Positions 37,140 through 47,489 of a stretch of 64,000 nucleotides of DNA are shown piece by piece. The notes under the pieces are model-generated. The model saw only the letters and a program-made list of their open reading frames with translations, had not been told where the DNA came from and did not search any database. Numbering within the stretch: the first letter of the stretch is position 1; each line of letters opens with the position of its first letter. The translations under genes and the position numbers were made by a program. This DNA comes from Fasciolopsis buskii (lineage: Eukaryota; Platyhelminthes; Trematoda; Plagiorchiida; Fasciolidae): the NCBI GenBank assembly GCA_008360955.1, contig LUCM01008256.1, positions 248,001 through 312,000 on the forward strand. Direction: 5' to 3'.

Positions 37140-37725
37140 GAAATCAAAGAAAAATTCACAGTGAAAAATCGGCCTGTGCTCTGATGTCTTTAAGTAATCT
37201 AGGGCTCTGTTAGATAGATTTTTTGGAGTGGCCAAGCCATTTGAATTGGGTGATCATATGATGCATTTTTATTTACATTCTAATTCACGACTAGGGCATG
37301 ATCCCACTGACCAAAGCACAATCAATTGGTATTTGTTAAGCGTGAGTTTAGCATTCTACCAGCTAACGGCAAAGTTGATCCTCCTCATGGTCTCGGTATT
37401 CAGACGATTACCTGCTTGGGGTAGTCACGTGGCATCCCACACAGATGACAACATGACATTTTCATGAACCAGGACCAAGATGTTTGAAGTATAGTTTGAA
37501 CCAGCATATCCCAAAATATTAGTCGCTGATGATGATACCAGGACGGCCGCCCTCGCAATAGTTTTTAAACTTTTTAAATGTCTTTTAGTTTGCACACTGC
37601 TGTTTAGTTTCCCGGATACATTCGGCAATAAGAATGCAATGCATTTAGCTCATGTTCATTTTCACATTGTTCGTTTTCACCTGCCAGTTGAATTATTACT
37701 ATCCCATCGTCAAACAGCATTTTAT
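37140..37725. other. Unannotated DNA between two retroelements
   Basis: No gene or repeat was clearly supported. A weak tRNA-like box-A motif lies on the minus strand near 37340-37375. Confidence 0.4.
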
Positions 37726-37729
37726 CTTC

Positions 37730-38830
37730 TCAATTAGGAACTCAACGAAAAACTGGTCTGTAGGCCATTGACGTCACTGGAGAGTGATGATATCTGTAAG
37801 TCTATAGATTTCACTAAGCTGAGATTTTATCATGCTGATATCCTGAGTGGGGAGTCATACAATCAAACCTCAGTGTCCCTCAACTCAGCCAAACGCGATA
37901 TTCTTGCACTTGGCCCAAATTCCAAGATCTCAGCAAAGTAGAGGAATCAATTACAAATGCATTTGATCATTTGAAGGATCTCTTATCCGTCGAAACTGAC
38001 AAAAAGATCAGTTCCGAGTGAAGTTAATTCGTAACCTTCACTCACAGTGTACCGTACCAAAGTGAAACCAGTGTTGTTTAAGTCCCTGGACGCTGTCAGG
38101 CTACCATGAGAGTATATTACATATATATGATGAAATTTGTGAGAACATGACAAAAGAGCTGAATTGGTGATAGGTAAAAATTTACATACGAGACTAAAGT
38201 GTTCCGGATTAGGATTACCTAAAAATGACTTGATATTTATAACATATCGGATGGAAATCAACTCACAAAATTTCCAAGTAACCGTAGCTAGTAGATATTT
38301 TCCTATATGAATGTCTCTTCGAAGATCAGTACTAACTCCTCAAACCAACTGCAAGCAAAATGCTACACAGGAGGTTGTGAAAAAGATTTCGGTTTTCTGA
38401 TGCGAACTTATGCATGCTTGCTATGCTACTGGTACCAAGATCTTGTACAACGATTGAGATATTTAGGCCTCCTTCATAAAGTATTGGTTTTTGTTGTCAG
38501 CAATATGTTTCGTCCATGGATGAATAAGGAAAATGCCCCAGAAGCACGCAACCGGTCTCAGTTATTCCCATAGAATTTGGAATCTTTCGCTAAAGTGATT
38601 CCGGTTAACCTGCTGTTGCACTAGATGATGTCCAATTGCTTTGCCATACGGTTTCATCTGTTGACATGGGTCCATTTTGTACAAATGTGCCTCTTCAGTG
38701 GACGGTTGACCAGGTATACAGTTCTATTTCCTTGATTAATTTTTCACTCCATGTGCTTCCTAACCACTGCTGGCACTGTCGCTACTCGATTATTCAGATA
38801 TATTTCACAGTTACTTGCGAGTAGCGTGTG
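37730..38830 (+). pseudogene. Penelope-like element, degraded 5' half
   Basis: Pieces in order match Penelope-like retroelement ORFs: LNSAKRDILALGPNSKIS (about 37875-37935, the conserved N-terminal pattern of a leucine-rich LT...VLxLGPxF block), RYLGLLHK (about 38455-38480, corresponding to YGLPKxHK), then VDMGPFCTNVPLQWTVDQ (about 38660-38712, corresponding to the FDVxSLFTNVPLxxTI block holding the first catalytic Asp) and a weak CRYSIIQIYFTV. Several frames are used and stops are common. The rest of the palm and the GIY-YIG endonuclease were not found. A hammerhead ribozyme repeat lies 1.7 kb downstream in the same orientation. Penelope-like elements are known to carry such ribozymes, but physical linkage here is inference. 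Confidence 0.6.
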
Positions 38831-38839
38831 AAATTGATG

Positions 38840-40300
38840 TTACTATTCGTGACTGACTGAACTTCGGTGTGAACCTTCTACGACTGAGACCTGCATCTCA
38901 ACAATTTTAACTTAATAATTTTGGTCATTCTGAAAGAGAACTGGATGACGCTCTCTGAACCAGCTGAAAGGCGCGGGTTCAAATCCTGGATACTGAGGTG
39001 AATATATATACTACTTATGCGGTCTGATGAAAGCGAAATTACAGGCTGACGATGCCTCCGGAGCGTAACGTTGACAGGCTGACTTTAGGTCTAGTCCGAA
39101 AGAAAACCAACCGAGGTAAAATATCCGGTCCCATTTAGAACGTAATGAAGAGAGATAAATTGACGGAGGGACAATAAGCCGACTATGGAGCTCAAAGTTT
39201 GTCAGTCAAACTTTATAAACGATAGAACAGAAAATGTGATGTTTGTTGAAGAATGATTTTCACGCTTCGTCTTTGTTAAAGACAAATCAATTTATTTCAT
39301 CGGTTATTAGTTTTCGCACGGTAATGAGCCCTGATTCCCGTGTTGCATGTGCTAAACATAAGTGGATCCGGTATGGTTCCGCCGTATTTTGAGATCTTTT
39401 CGACAACATGAAAAGAATCAGGGCGCTTTATTCTATTGGCTACCAGTGGTCAAGGCAACCTGGTGTTGTGATTGTACGACAAGATTGTAAACGGGGAACC
39501 TGACTGAATCACTTACAAAGGTGGTAACGGATTAACGCTTGGGATCAGGTTTTCAGGACAAGTCGATTTTAATCATGTCATTTTCGAGGTTCAATAACAT
39601 GACGGACCAGTCATGCAAAGGGTCGGAAAACGAACGGGATGCAAATGTCAGTTACACGGCCGTGGATTAGAATTTGTTATCTAGATAAATGCAGTAGGTT
39701 TTCTCAAATGCAGTGTAGGTGCCCGCCTTTACTGGACTGTTTCATCTACAGCTGATGGGAACGGGCGATTGGTGATCGGCAATTCAGTGGGTTGACCATC
39801 AGAGATCCGGGGCGGAAAAAGACGATGGATTGTAAAAGTAACCAGTTCCGACATTGTGTTCTATGATAACAGTGCATTATCAAACCTGTTCCATGCACGT
39901 TTAATATAGACGATACTCCTGTGATGCTTCTCCGCACAAAGCTTACTCTTTTTGAATTTGCTTCGTTTCAACACCGATTGTCCCTTTTACATATTCAATG
40001 CATGGTTGTGGAAGAAGCAACATGGCGGTATCCTCCAGGGCCTAGTATGCGGGATGGGGAACCAGTAAAAATGACCAGAAAATCGGATTCGCATTAAATT
40101 GTGAAAAGTTTTAGTGGGTCATGTGGGCGATGGCAAAGTGCAGTCTACTGCTAAATTAACTAACGGATTTGGGATGTAATTATGGAGCGGCAGTACTTTA
40201 GACCAACTGATAGCCACCGAACAGTCTAATCTCTCCTGCCACCCATATCGATCAAGAAAACATAACTTCTAGATCATCTGTAAGACCTCCTAAAGCGAGG
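38840..40300. other. Unannotated DNA
   Basis: It contains the tRNA-like relic at 38945-38995. Otherwise no gene or identifiable retroelement domain. It could be the eroded remainder of the Penelope-like element. Confidence 0.4.
38945..38995 (+). repeat. tRNA-like SINE relic
   Basis: Box B GGGTTCAAATCC (38975-38986) is perfect, with a short T-arm (GCGCGGGTTC...CCTGG). The box-A region is unclear. It is followed directly by a short TA run. Confidence 0.4.
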
Positions 40301-40306
40301 TGACAG

Positions 40307-40337
<31 letters not shown>
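40307..40337. repeat. (TA)n microsatellite, left flank
   Basis: Clean TA repeat directly 5' of the ribozyme-bearing repeat. A matching tract lies on its other side at 40589-40616. Confidence 0.9.
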
Positions 40338-40585
40338 CAAAGAATTATCAACGAATCACAGTCGTGATTCTTCTGTGGACTCTTCGACGAACAGCTTCCA
40401 TGCACACTCCTGTTGCTACAGATTCGGTTGTGGTGAGAAATATCAATCAATTCGGAGTGTACAAGTATGCGGATGTTTGGACAAGAGAGCGTCGGGTACG
40501 CATACCTGACGAGCGACAATAACCGCGAAACCGGTCGTGTGCTCCCGGGCAAATTTTGTTCACGCATCCAGATACTACTTCCTGC

Positions 40586-40588
<3 letters not shown>
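40338..40588 (+). mobile_element. Ribozyme-bearing short repeat (retrozyme or Penelope-LTR-like)
   Basis: A ~250-bp unit bounded on both sides by (TA)n tracts, with a hammerhead ribozyme near its 3' end. Its 3' part (from about 40480 to 40552) recurs in decayed form at 53850-53925, so it is a dispersed repeat. Short ribozyme-bearing repeats of this kind are known as retrozymes and as the terminal repeats of Penelope-like elements. Which of these applies cannot be decided from two copies. No coding sequence is needed to explain it. Confidence 0.5.
40491..40548 (+). ncRNA. Hammerhead ribozyme, complete core (type I)
   Basis: All conserved bases are present. Stem I inner strand GCATAC (40500-40505) pairs with GTGTGC (40537-40542) through five Watson-Crick pairs and one G-U. 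The core CTGACGA (40506-40512) follows. Stem II is GCG/CGC (40513-40515 with 40524-40526) with an 8-base loop, then GAA (40527-40529). Stem III is very short: the A15.1-U16.1 pair within ACCGGT (40530-40535). The base before cleavage is C 40536. An outer stem I (CGGG 40493-40496 with CCCG 40544-40547) is separated by an asymmetric bulge (TAC opposite T), as in natural type I hammerheads with loop contacts. Predicted cleavage lies after 40536. Activity is not proven. Confidence 0.8.

Positions 40589-40616
<28 letters not shown>
40589..40616. repeat. (TA)n microsatellite, right flank
   Basis: Clean TA repeat directly 3' of the ribozyme-bearing repeat. Confidence 0.9.
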
Positions 40617-40617
<1 letters not shown>

Positions 40618-40619
40618 GA

Positions 40620-42955
40620 ATATGAAGCCAGAAAAGGTGCCACGAGAACTATGACAATAACAAAACTAACGAAATAGTTCTAATAAAAGGTAAATATTAG
40701 GAGCCAATTAAATCGTTTTCACGAATCATTTTCCGGTTTTACTCCAACTGTGGTTGGCTTCGAGAAAAAAAATCGGGGCCACGAAAAATTACGGAATAAA
40801 AGCTGTCATTTTGTGGTGGAATACAATGGACCATTGAGACTTTCTGTGGATAGTATGGGTAGTATGATTCAGTCGGGCCCGGCGAACGTCATATGCTGAA
40901 GGTTCCTGGTAAAGAACAAACTACTTCATAACGAACTGTGTTTTACTAATGAGTTGAGATTTCAAGATACACAGTGAATAACTTCAAGCACCTATTCCAT
41001 CTACAATGGTCTTGCGATAAAGTATAAAGTACTAATTGGTCCTACTTTTAACTTTTCAGATAGCAAACTTACAATGTTCCCAAATGGGACCACGTGGATT
41101 GTTGACCGACTTCGTGACCATTTCAGTCGATTCGAGTAACCTCACTCCCTAATGAAATTGCGCATATGATCTCGTCCAACCATTTGACTCCTCACAGGCA
41201 CACACATGCAGTAACCTTTCGATGTGTCGCTTGATTGTCTTCGGGCACGGTCCTACTCGATCACTGTGATAAGGTTTATTCTCCCCAGTATGTTTTTATA
41301 CTACTGTTGCTTGTACTGATAAACTAATATGTGCGTACTGTCCACTTGAATTGCTTTTAAATATGAAGACACCGGGTTATTGGGAATGTTTGTTTCCATA
41401 TTCAGAATAATTCAAATAGCATGCAACATAGTGCAGCACATTTTCGATACCATTCGAAATATCTTGGATTCGGATACATTAATGATGTTTTCTCTTCTCA
41501 AGACATAACGCGGTAAGTACCACCAGTGGCGTGTGAAGGTGAATTAGTGAGAATACATCACTGTGTCAGAATCATATGTTTATCGGATATGCTCATAGAT
41601 AACTTATTCACACAGCATTCAGCCATAGCGATAACCCACCAAAATTGTTTAGAATTCAGGATAGGACAAAAAACAAACAATGGTCCACTGTGAAGAGGAA
41701 AGATGAAGATTTTTCGTATGAGACTGCGCCTAAAGAGGAACCATGTTCTGCGCAATGTGAGTCATAAACAACACAGTGTGACAAACAAGCTCATTTTCAG
41801 TTATCCGTAATCACGCTAACACATATTATATATGATTTACTGAAAATGAAAGGGAAATGATTGGTTACAGTTCTAGTAGTCCATTGTTGTTTGTGTGTGT
41901 GAAACCACAAAGCTCATAGCTACTTGCGAGTAGTTGGTGGGATTTGTGCCGCCTCCGCGTAATAGACTACTCGTTTGGGGCACAAACCACACCGTTGTTA
42001 TTAGTTAGTACCTTACGGTTGTCCATTCCGCATTCTTTCTATGCGCTGCTCTCACATAGACAATGTTATGAGGTACCGACCAAAATCCAAGCTGGACCAG
42101 CCTGTTCTCCAATTACAACGGCTGGGAAAAAGATGTTTTTAAAATAATACTTGAAAATGACTTATTTTGTCGGAACAATCAATAGTATACCTCTTATCTT
42201 CTCTAGAACGACTGTACAATTTCAGAATGAAAATTGCATTTCTATGCTTCACTGGCTGTCCTTTGGACTACAACTCTCACACACCCCAGAACATCCGGCC
42301 TTCCCCATACTCGGGAATCGACAGACTCGAAGCTTGTCATTGGTGCATATTATTCATGTCGCTTAAGATCTGACACTGGGTATTCGTGTGTTACCATTGC
42401 ATCAGCAGCTCTTGTCCACGTTAATCAGAATTACCGAGCTACGTTTGTTCAGATATCCTTCTCACAAAGAAGAAGCAGTGCCCGACAGCTTCTGATACCT
42501 GTCTGAGTAAAGGCGTTCCACTGTACACGTTGACTGTAATTTAACTTCCAGTTACCTGTAACTATAGCACCCGGTATACTCATTCATTTTACTAATCACA
42601 AACATATTGATTGTTGTTGCTTTGTTTGCGCTATCCCCAGCACCATTTCAGTTCTAGAATGAAAGAGTCTGTTAGAAAAATTAGTGACCTAGGATCATTT
42701 TCCTTAACACATTGGCTGAAGAACCCTAGTCATAGCTTGCTACAGAACTCATCAATGTACAAATTTCGAGTTTCCTCTGCAGTGCGCTTTGTGGACGATC
42801 TGTGGACTCAGATAGATACAAAATTTTGTCCACATAATTTATGTTGTACAGCTTTTCTCATTTGTCATTTCGAGACCCAAATTCTGGAGGCCTGAGAGAC
42901 ATTTTTCATTATCTCGTCCCTGAAAAAACCCGAATAAGGATGGATATATGGGACA
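40620..42955. other. Unannotated DNA with short plus-strand frames
   Basis: Plus-strand frames at 42151-42506 and 42611-42895 overlap one another without a consistent exon model. The latter borders the RTE remnant and may include repeat sequence. No function assigned. Confidence 0.4.
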
Positions 42956-42959
42956 AAGT

Positions 42960-43780
42960 TGCGGAGCCTCACTGGTCATGTAAAATGGTCTTCCTGGTTC
43001 ACCCAACCAGAGGTGTGCGAGTGCACTGTTCGAAGGTGGTTAATAGACGTCTTTGGCTTACTAGCCCAGCAAAGAGCACTGAATTGCGCCTTTTGCTAGA
43101 TCGAGTTTGAGGAGCTTTTATGATCGTGATAAACACGATTTAATGGCGATGGTGCACATGACGCATTTCAAATAGCTGCCGCAGGGTGAAAACCTAGTCA
43201 ATGTAAATCGGACCTGGGCAAGATCGGGTTCGCTTTCCAAGAATTTCAATTCCGCAAACTGGTGTCAAACGGCGCAACATTATCGGAGCAAAAACCTTAG
43301 TAACTATCGCAGTTACAATAATCCCATTAAAGTTACTTAAGTAATTGTATATTCTTTTCTTGGTGGTGGGTACAGTCAGTGAATGACATCCAGTGTTGTT
43401 GACTTAGGAGGTAAGTGGCCTAATTAAGATAATTTCACCCAGTTTGAGAGTGATTTAGGGGCTTGTCGGAACCGACCGACTTTTTCCTGTCAACAATCTA
43501 ACCCCGACTTCACTTTTACTTCCTTTCGGAAGTAAAGTAAAGCCTCAAGAATTCACAGCTGTTGATGTCGGAATACTCATATAGCGACAGCTCAGCAAAA
43601 CGGCCCTTCGAAGTATTTAGCCCAATGGTCGAGCCTCTGTTGGTTGCCGCGACTAGGCTCTCCAATTCTATGGCACGTTTTTTCACTAACCAAAGCTTCC
43701 CGCCCACCGGTAAGGCGTATATGTCTAAACAGTTTTTAACTGTCACATGAAGCACCTGTGAATTCAATTTTATTGGCTAC
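42960..43780 (-). pseudogene. RTE-clade LINE remnant, linker to palm
   Basis: On the minus strand, from 43780 downwards: an open stretch with KKRAIELESLVAATNRGSTI (about 43630-43690), whose spacing fits the RTE linker just before the palm, then PIYID.VFTLRQLFEMRHVH (about 43160-43215; consensus IDQIFTLRQVLE.R), a decayed IKAAFDS block, and TVHSHTSGWVNQE (about 42990-43035; consensus LYSHTSGRVR). Frames shift and stops occur. The plus-strand frame 43562-43750, which looks coding and ends at a good donor, is the shadow of this element. Confidence 0.6.
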
Positions 43781-43789
43781 TTTAACCTA

Positions 43790-45685
43790 GTCTTTATGCG
43801 TTATAGTTTACCTTGCGGTTATTGTTCTACCCCATCAAACTTGGGGATGAAGAAATGAGAAATTCGGCTCCTCTGAAGGACGGTGTATGTATGAGCGCAA
43901 GACGTATCTGCTATCATGTACGTCACCTGCCTGATTTTATCTCTATTCCACTACATTATTGTTCGTACGAGTTCTTAACTTATCTGGCAGTTTCTGCTGC
44001 CAAGTAGTGAAAATTTCTGGGACATGCGGACGCTACACAGATAACTGGGTTTGTGACTTGCGCGGTACCATTGAGCTGCAGCTGAAATCAAATTGAAAAC
44101 AACTCATGACCCGGTTTGCTGTACGTGAAGTGGAACGACCTACATTGTCCAAAAGAACCGCGTCAGTGGTAGCTTGCCGTTGCAAGGCTAACCTACCAAA
44201 AGTATCCGAGAATTTAGGGCGCCATGTTGTTTTGCGAGATGAAATGCGTTTCAAATTCGTAATATGTAAGAATAAGCTCTCTTCTTCACACAATTGGGCA
44301 GTCTATCTTCATTACCTCCAAGCATAACACCAACGTAAACAATTGTGATAAGTTTTCCAACTTCTGCTTTAAAATCGCTTGTTACAACTAGTGTCAAAAC
44401 TGCTGCCCTTGTAAACGAGAAGAGAGTGCATTATAAATTTATCCTTCTGTGTGTCTGTGAGCTGCATTACACAGCGGGTTAAAAAAATGGCTGTTCTTAG
44501 CAAATCCACCTGACTTGTGAAATACTGCGGCACATGAATGACCGATATCCATTACAAAGGGGTCGCTTTTGCCTTACCAGTCAAGGCAGATTCTACACTC
44601 AGTTTACCCGCAGCTCCTCGATCTCCTGAGGTGTGCAGAAAACTTCTTGATGATGTACTAGACGCGTCTAGTTGAACGACACCATGCGAATCCTGAATCC
44701 TTATTTCATTGATGCATAGAACATCAAGCACCACTGAGTCCTTGTTGCACATTAAACGCTTTTATTGATCTGTTTGCTTGCGAGTATGCACTCCAAAGAA
44801 GTTGACGTTCAGCTGTTGACGCGATTTGAGAAAAAATTGAGCGAAAAGACAAAAATCATCTGATAGCAGACCGTTGTAAGTGTCAGTGTCAACAGTGTCA
44901 AATTGATCAATATCTATGCCTCTCGGTATTAAGCGCAACGCATTCCTAGTTAACTCTATCGACAATGAATTCAGAATGGAGGTTTTTGTAGACCTACAAC
45001 TCATAGAAAGAGACCGTTGGATATTGCTAACAAATCCTGCATCCAAGCAGAACTATTAGGATTCTCAGCCAAAGGACTGGTTCTAGTAAGAACCCGTTTG
45101 CAAAGCAGAGGCGGGCAGCCAAGTGAAGCCCACTTGTTCGGATTACTTACTTTTCTGCTCATTTTCCTCGGTTGCGCTGTTGGCAGAAAACCATCCCTAA
45201 CCCACAGGACCGGCAGACAACTTTGTCAGGCCCGTGGCCGTTGATCTTTCAGGTACGCCTGAATATTCGGGTTGAGATAAGCTATCTCGTATAATTGGGT
45301 TATGGAAACACCACTTCACACCATGTCAAACTGAAGCCTTTTTAATAAAAAGAATTCAATCATTTGAGTATCCTTATTGCAAGCAGAGGCTAAAAGACCA
45401 GTACCATGTAAGTTTGGTGCACTTCAGTCCAGACAGCTTGGTTTGGACAACCAATAGCATTGCACCAAAGTGCTCTGGCTGTGGTTGCTACCACATCATT
45501 ATTTGCTCAAACAGGAAAAGAAGGGGGGCTAACAAAAGATCGATTGCAAAATAATAAGTTGAAGAGTTTTGAATGCAAAGCCACCAACAGCTGCCGCACT
45601 CAGCCACATCACCTATTGCCTTCAACAAGTGGATCCCGACCCGGTAGTCTAACTGAATCTAAATCAGCCAGTCTACTGCAACCTA
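43790..45685. other. Unannotated DNA, possibly retroelement-derived
   Basis: Minus-strand frames at 44033-44293, 44552-44752 and 44762-45046 and a plus frame at 45460-45690 are open but unassigned. They lie between two RTE remnants and may be their eroded flanks. No gene supported. Confidence 0.35.
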
Positions 45686-45689
45686 CTTG

Positions 45690-46330
45690 AATCTTTACTC
45701 AGTAGCATGACATCGTCCGCATATTCTAGGTCAGACGGTTTCCCATCGGATCAAATATCATTGCCACCTTTTGCACTTGAGCCATCCCCATAACCATCTC
45801 AGAAGCAAAGTTAAAATGGGAGGGTAAAAGACGGAACCCCTGACAAACATCAATTCTCGCGGTGAATTCGGGTGAAACTTTGTCATAAGTGCGAATTCAC
45901 TTTTGGCTATTCCCATACAGAGATTGGATGAGAGGGATGAATTTCTCTGGTACACCCTTTGATGAGGGATAGGGCAATTGTTTCCCGGGTTTACGTGGCA
46001 GGGAATAGTGCTTGGCAGCTGCCGCTGAGTGCGGGGCTTCTTTGGTTTGCTTCCAATATTCGCTCAGGGCCTGGCCATTTTATTGGTATGACAACCGCAC
46101 TGAGAGTTCCAGTTGGAACCAAAGTCGGTAATTATCTTCCACAGTTAGCTGTGCCTGACAAGTGTCTTTTATTTTGTTGTGACCATGAAGCAGACGAACT
46201 AGTTGGCGCGTCTGCATCTGTATGAAGCTTACAACAATCTGCTTCTGGTTGGCTTGGAAACCAGGATTTAAAGTTCTTGGCATGAATTGGGCGCTGCCAA
46301 GTCTTTACGTAGACCATGAGCAGTAGAATA
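45690..46330 (-). pseudogene. RTE-clade LINE remnant with YADD motif
   Basis: On the minus strand: KGCTREIHPSHPISVWE (consensus KGVPEKFI.L.QSLY), AKSEFALMTKFHPNSP (consensus SRVRAYG.LSPEFT), VRGSVFYPPILTLLL (consensus GVRQGCPLSPILFNF), SEMVMGMAQ, and SDLEYADDVMLLSKDS around 45690-45735, which holds the two catalytic Asp of the palm. The order and spacing fit RTE reverse transcriptases of flatworms. Several frame changes show that it is dead. Confidence 0.7.
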
Positions 46331-46339
46331 CCCAAAATA

Positions 46340-46860
46340 ATATTTGTTGGCAATGTATAGAATTGAAGAGGTCTGAGGCCCCACAGCTGTGAAAGAAGTT
46401 TCGACCAAGAAAACTCCATATCGGAGGATTGGACCAGCTACATTTACAGATCTCGGCTTTATAACAATCTTAAGAAAGAGGTATTATCAAACACACTGAT
46501 GAAGTTTCCCAACATGTTATTGGCAAAGTAACGCCTGCCCGTGGTATTAGGTCAAGAAGTACGAGCATTTGGGATTTTCAAAATGAATTCTCTATATTTC
46601 CAAAAGCTGCATTGCTGACGAGTGAGTTGTCGTTGCACCACGCAGTCTTGTTGCATTTAGTAACTAGTGTGGTTATTTAAGTCATTCGATATCCATCGCC
46701 GCTGTTACATAGGAAGAAAACGTCTTTTTCCGAATCGACGGCCAAAGTGATCTCGAAATTCTGGAATCTACAAAACAGCACACCGTGAGCTAAATTGTCA
46801 CTGTTTGCGACATCCTACCACAAACTATTTCATTTTTTTTAGTAGTAGGAGATTGAATGT
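46340..46860. other. Unannotated DNA
   Basis: No gene or repeat could be supported between the RTE remnant and the SINE pair. Confidence 0.5.
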
Positions 46861-46864
46861 TTAC

Positions 46865-47094
46865 ATGAAATAATTTGCCATGTGATATCATCGCTTAACT
46901 CACCATAAAGAAACCATGGAAGCACTGTACAGCTGTTTCATCCTTGTTAGGAATCATCAGCAGTGCATATCCACCGCGCCCGAACTGGGATGCGAACCCG
47001 AACAAGGACGAACGATTGTGAGTCGAACGCCTTAGCCATTACGCTACCGGGCAGGCTCTGAACGGTTTGTTGAACTTCACCACATGATGTTGCA
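46865..47094 (-). repeat. Hammerhead-SINE, left arm of inverted pair
   Basis: 230-bp element on the minus strand, a near-identical inverted copy of 47253-47482 (only a handful of differences by eye). Order on its own strand: a 38-base 5' leader, tRNA-like head with box A (TAGCGTAATGGCTAAGG) and box B (GGGTTCGCATCC), a hammerhead motif, and a 3' segment ending near TTATTTCAT. Confidence 0.85.
46917..46973 (-). ncRNA. Hammerhead ribozyme motif in SINE (minus)
   Basis: Read on the minus strand it has the same sequence as the motif at 47374-47430. Core CTGATGA is at 46954-46960, GAA at 46937-46939, stem I at 46961-46966 with 46922-46927, and the base before cleavage is the complement of 46928 (A). 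It shares the U-U mismatch at the base of stem II (see the plus-strand copy), which may weaken catalysis. Confidence 0.7.
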
Positions 47095-47252
47095 TCTACT
47101 ACTAAAATGTATCAAGTAATCAAGCCCTGTAGGTCATATCCAAGGCCTTCGTCATACTTAGGCTACCTGCAGAGAAGTCATCTATCAGTAGGAGTAAGGA
47201 TCGATCTCTCTGAGCTAACGGACAGTAACCGTGCAAATCAGTGACGGATAGG
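47095..47252. other. 158-bp spacer between SINE arms
   Basis: Unrelated single-copy-looking sequence separating the two inverted SINEs. No box A/B and no pairing with the arms. Confidence 0.5.
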
Positions 47253-47482
47253 TGCAACATCATGTGGTGAAGTTCAACAAACCGTTCAGAGCCTGCCCGG
47301 TAGCGTAATGGCTAAGGCGTTCGACTCACAATCGTCCGTCCTTGTTCGGGTTCGCGTCCCAGTTCGGGCGCGGTGGATATGCACTGCTGATGATTCCTAA
47401 CAAGGATGAAACAGCTGTACAGTGCTTCCATGGTTTCTTCATGGTGAGTTGAGCGATGATATCACATGGTGAATTATTTCAT
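47253..47482 (+). repeat. Hammerhead-SINE, right arm of inverted pair
   Basis: 230-bp plus-strand SINE. The tRNA-like head starts near 47291, with box A TAGCGTAATGG (47301-47311) and a box-B-like GGTTCGCGTCC (47349-47359). The ribozyme motif follows at 47374-47430, then a ~50-bp 3' segment. Older copies lie at 2750-2848, 2846-3010 and 13505-13620. Combining a pol III head with a hammerhead motif is the architecture described for schistosome short repeats. Confidence 0.85.
47374..47430 (+). ncRNA. Hammerhead ribozyme motif in SINE (plus)
   Basis: Stem I is GCACTG (47381-47386) with CAGTGC (47420-47425), six perfect pairs. It continues past an asymmetric bulge (TAT opposite T) into TGGA (47374-47377) with TCCA (47427-47430). 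The core CTGATGA (47387-47393) is followed by stem II TCC/GGA with a 6-base loop and GAA (47408-47410). Stem III is AC...GT with an AGCT loop (47411-47418), and the cleavage-site base is A 47419. One deviation: the usual G-C pair closing stem II is U-U here, partly explicable by CpG decay (GGACGAAA to GGATGAAA). Activity is therefore uncertain. Confidence 0.75.
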
Positions 47483-47489
47483 TTTCACT

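Noticed and set aside
39031..39060. CTGATGA followed by GCGAAATT, and CTGACGA just after, as possible hammerheads
   Set aside because: No stem II can form between the core and GAA, and no stem I complement lies around them.
43562..43750. Plus-strand open frame with acceptor and a CCG|GTAAGG donor
   Set aside because: It lies inside the RTE remnant on the minus strand, which explains the openness of both strands.
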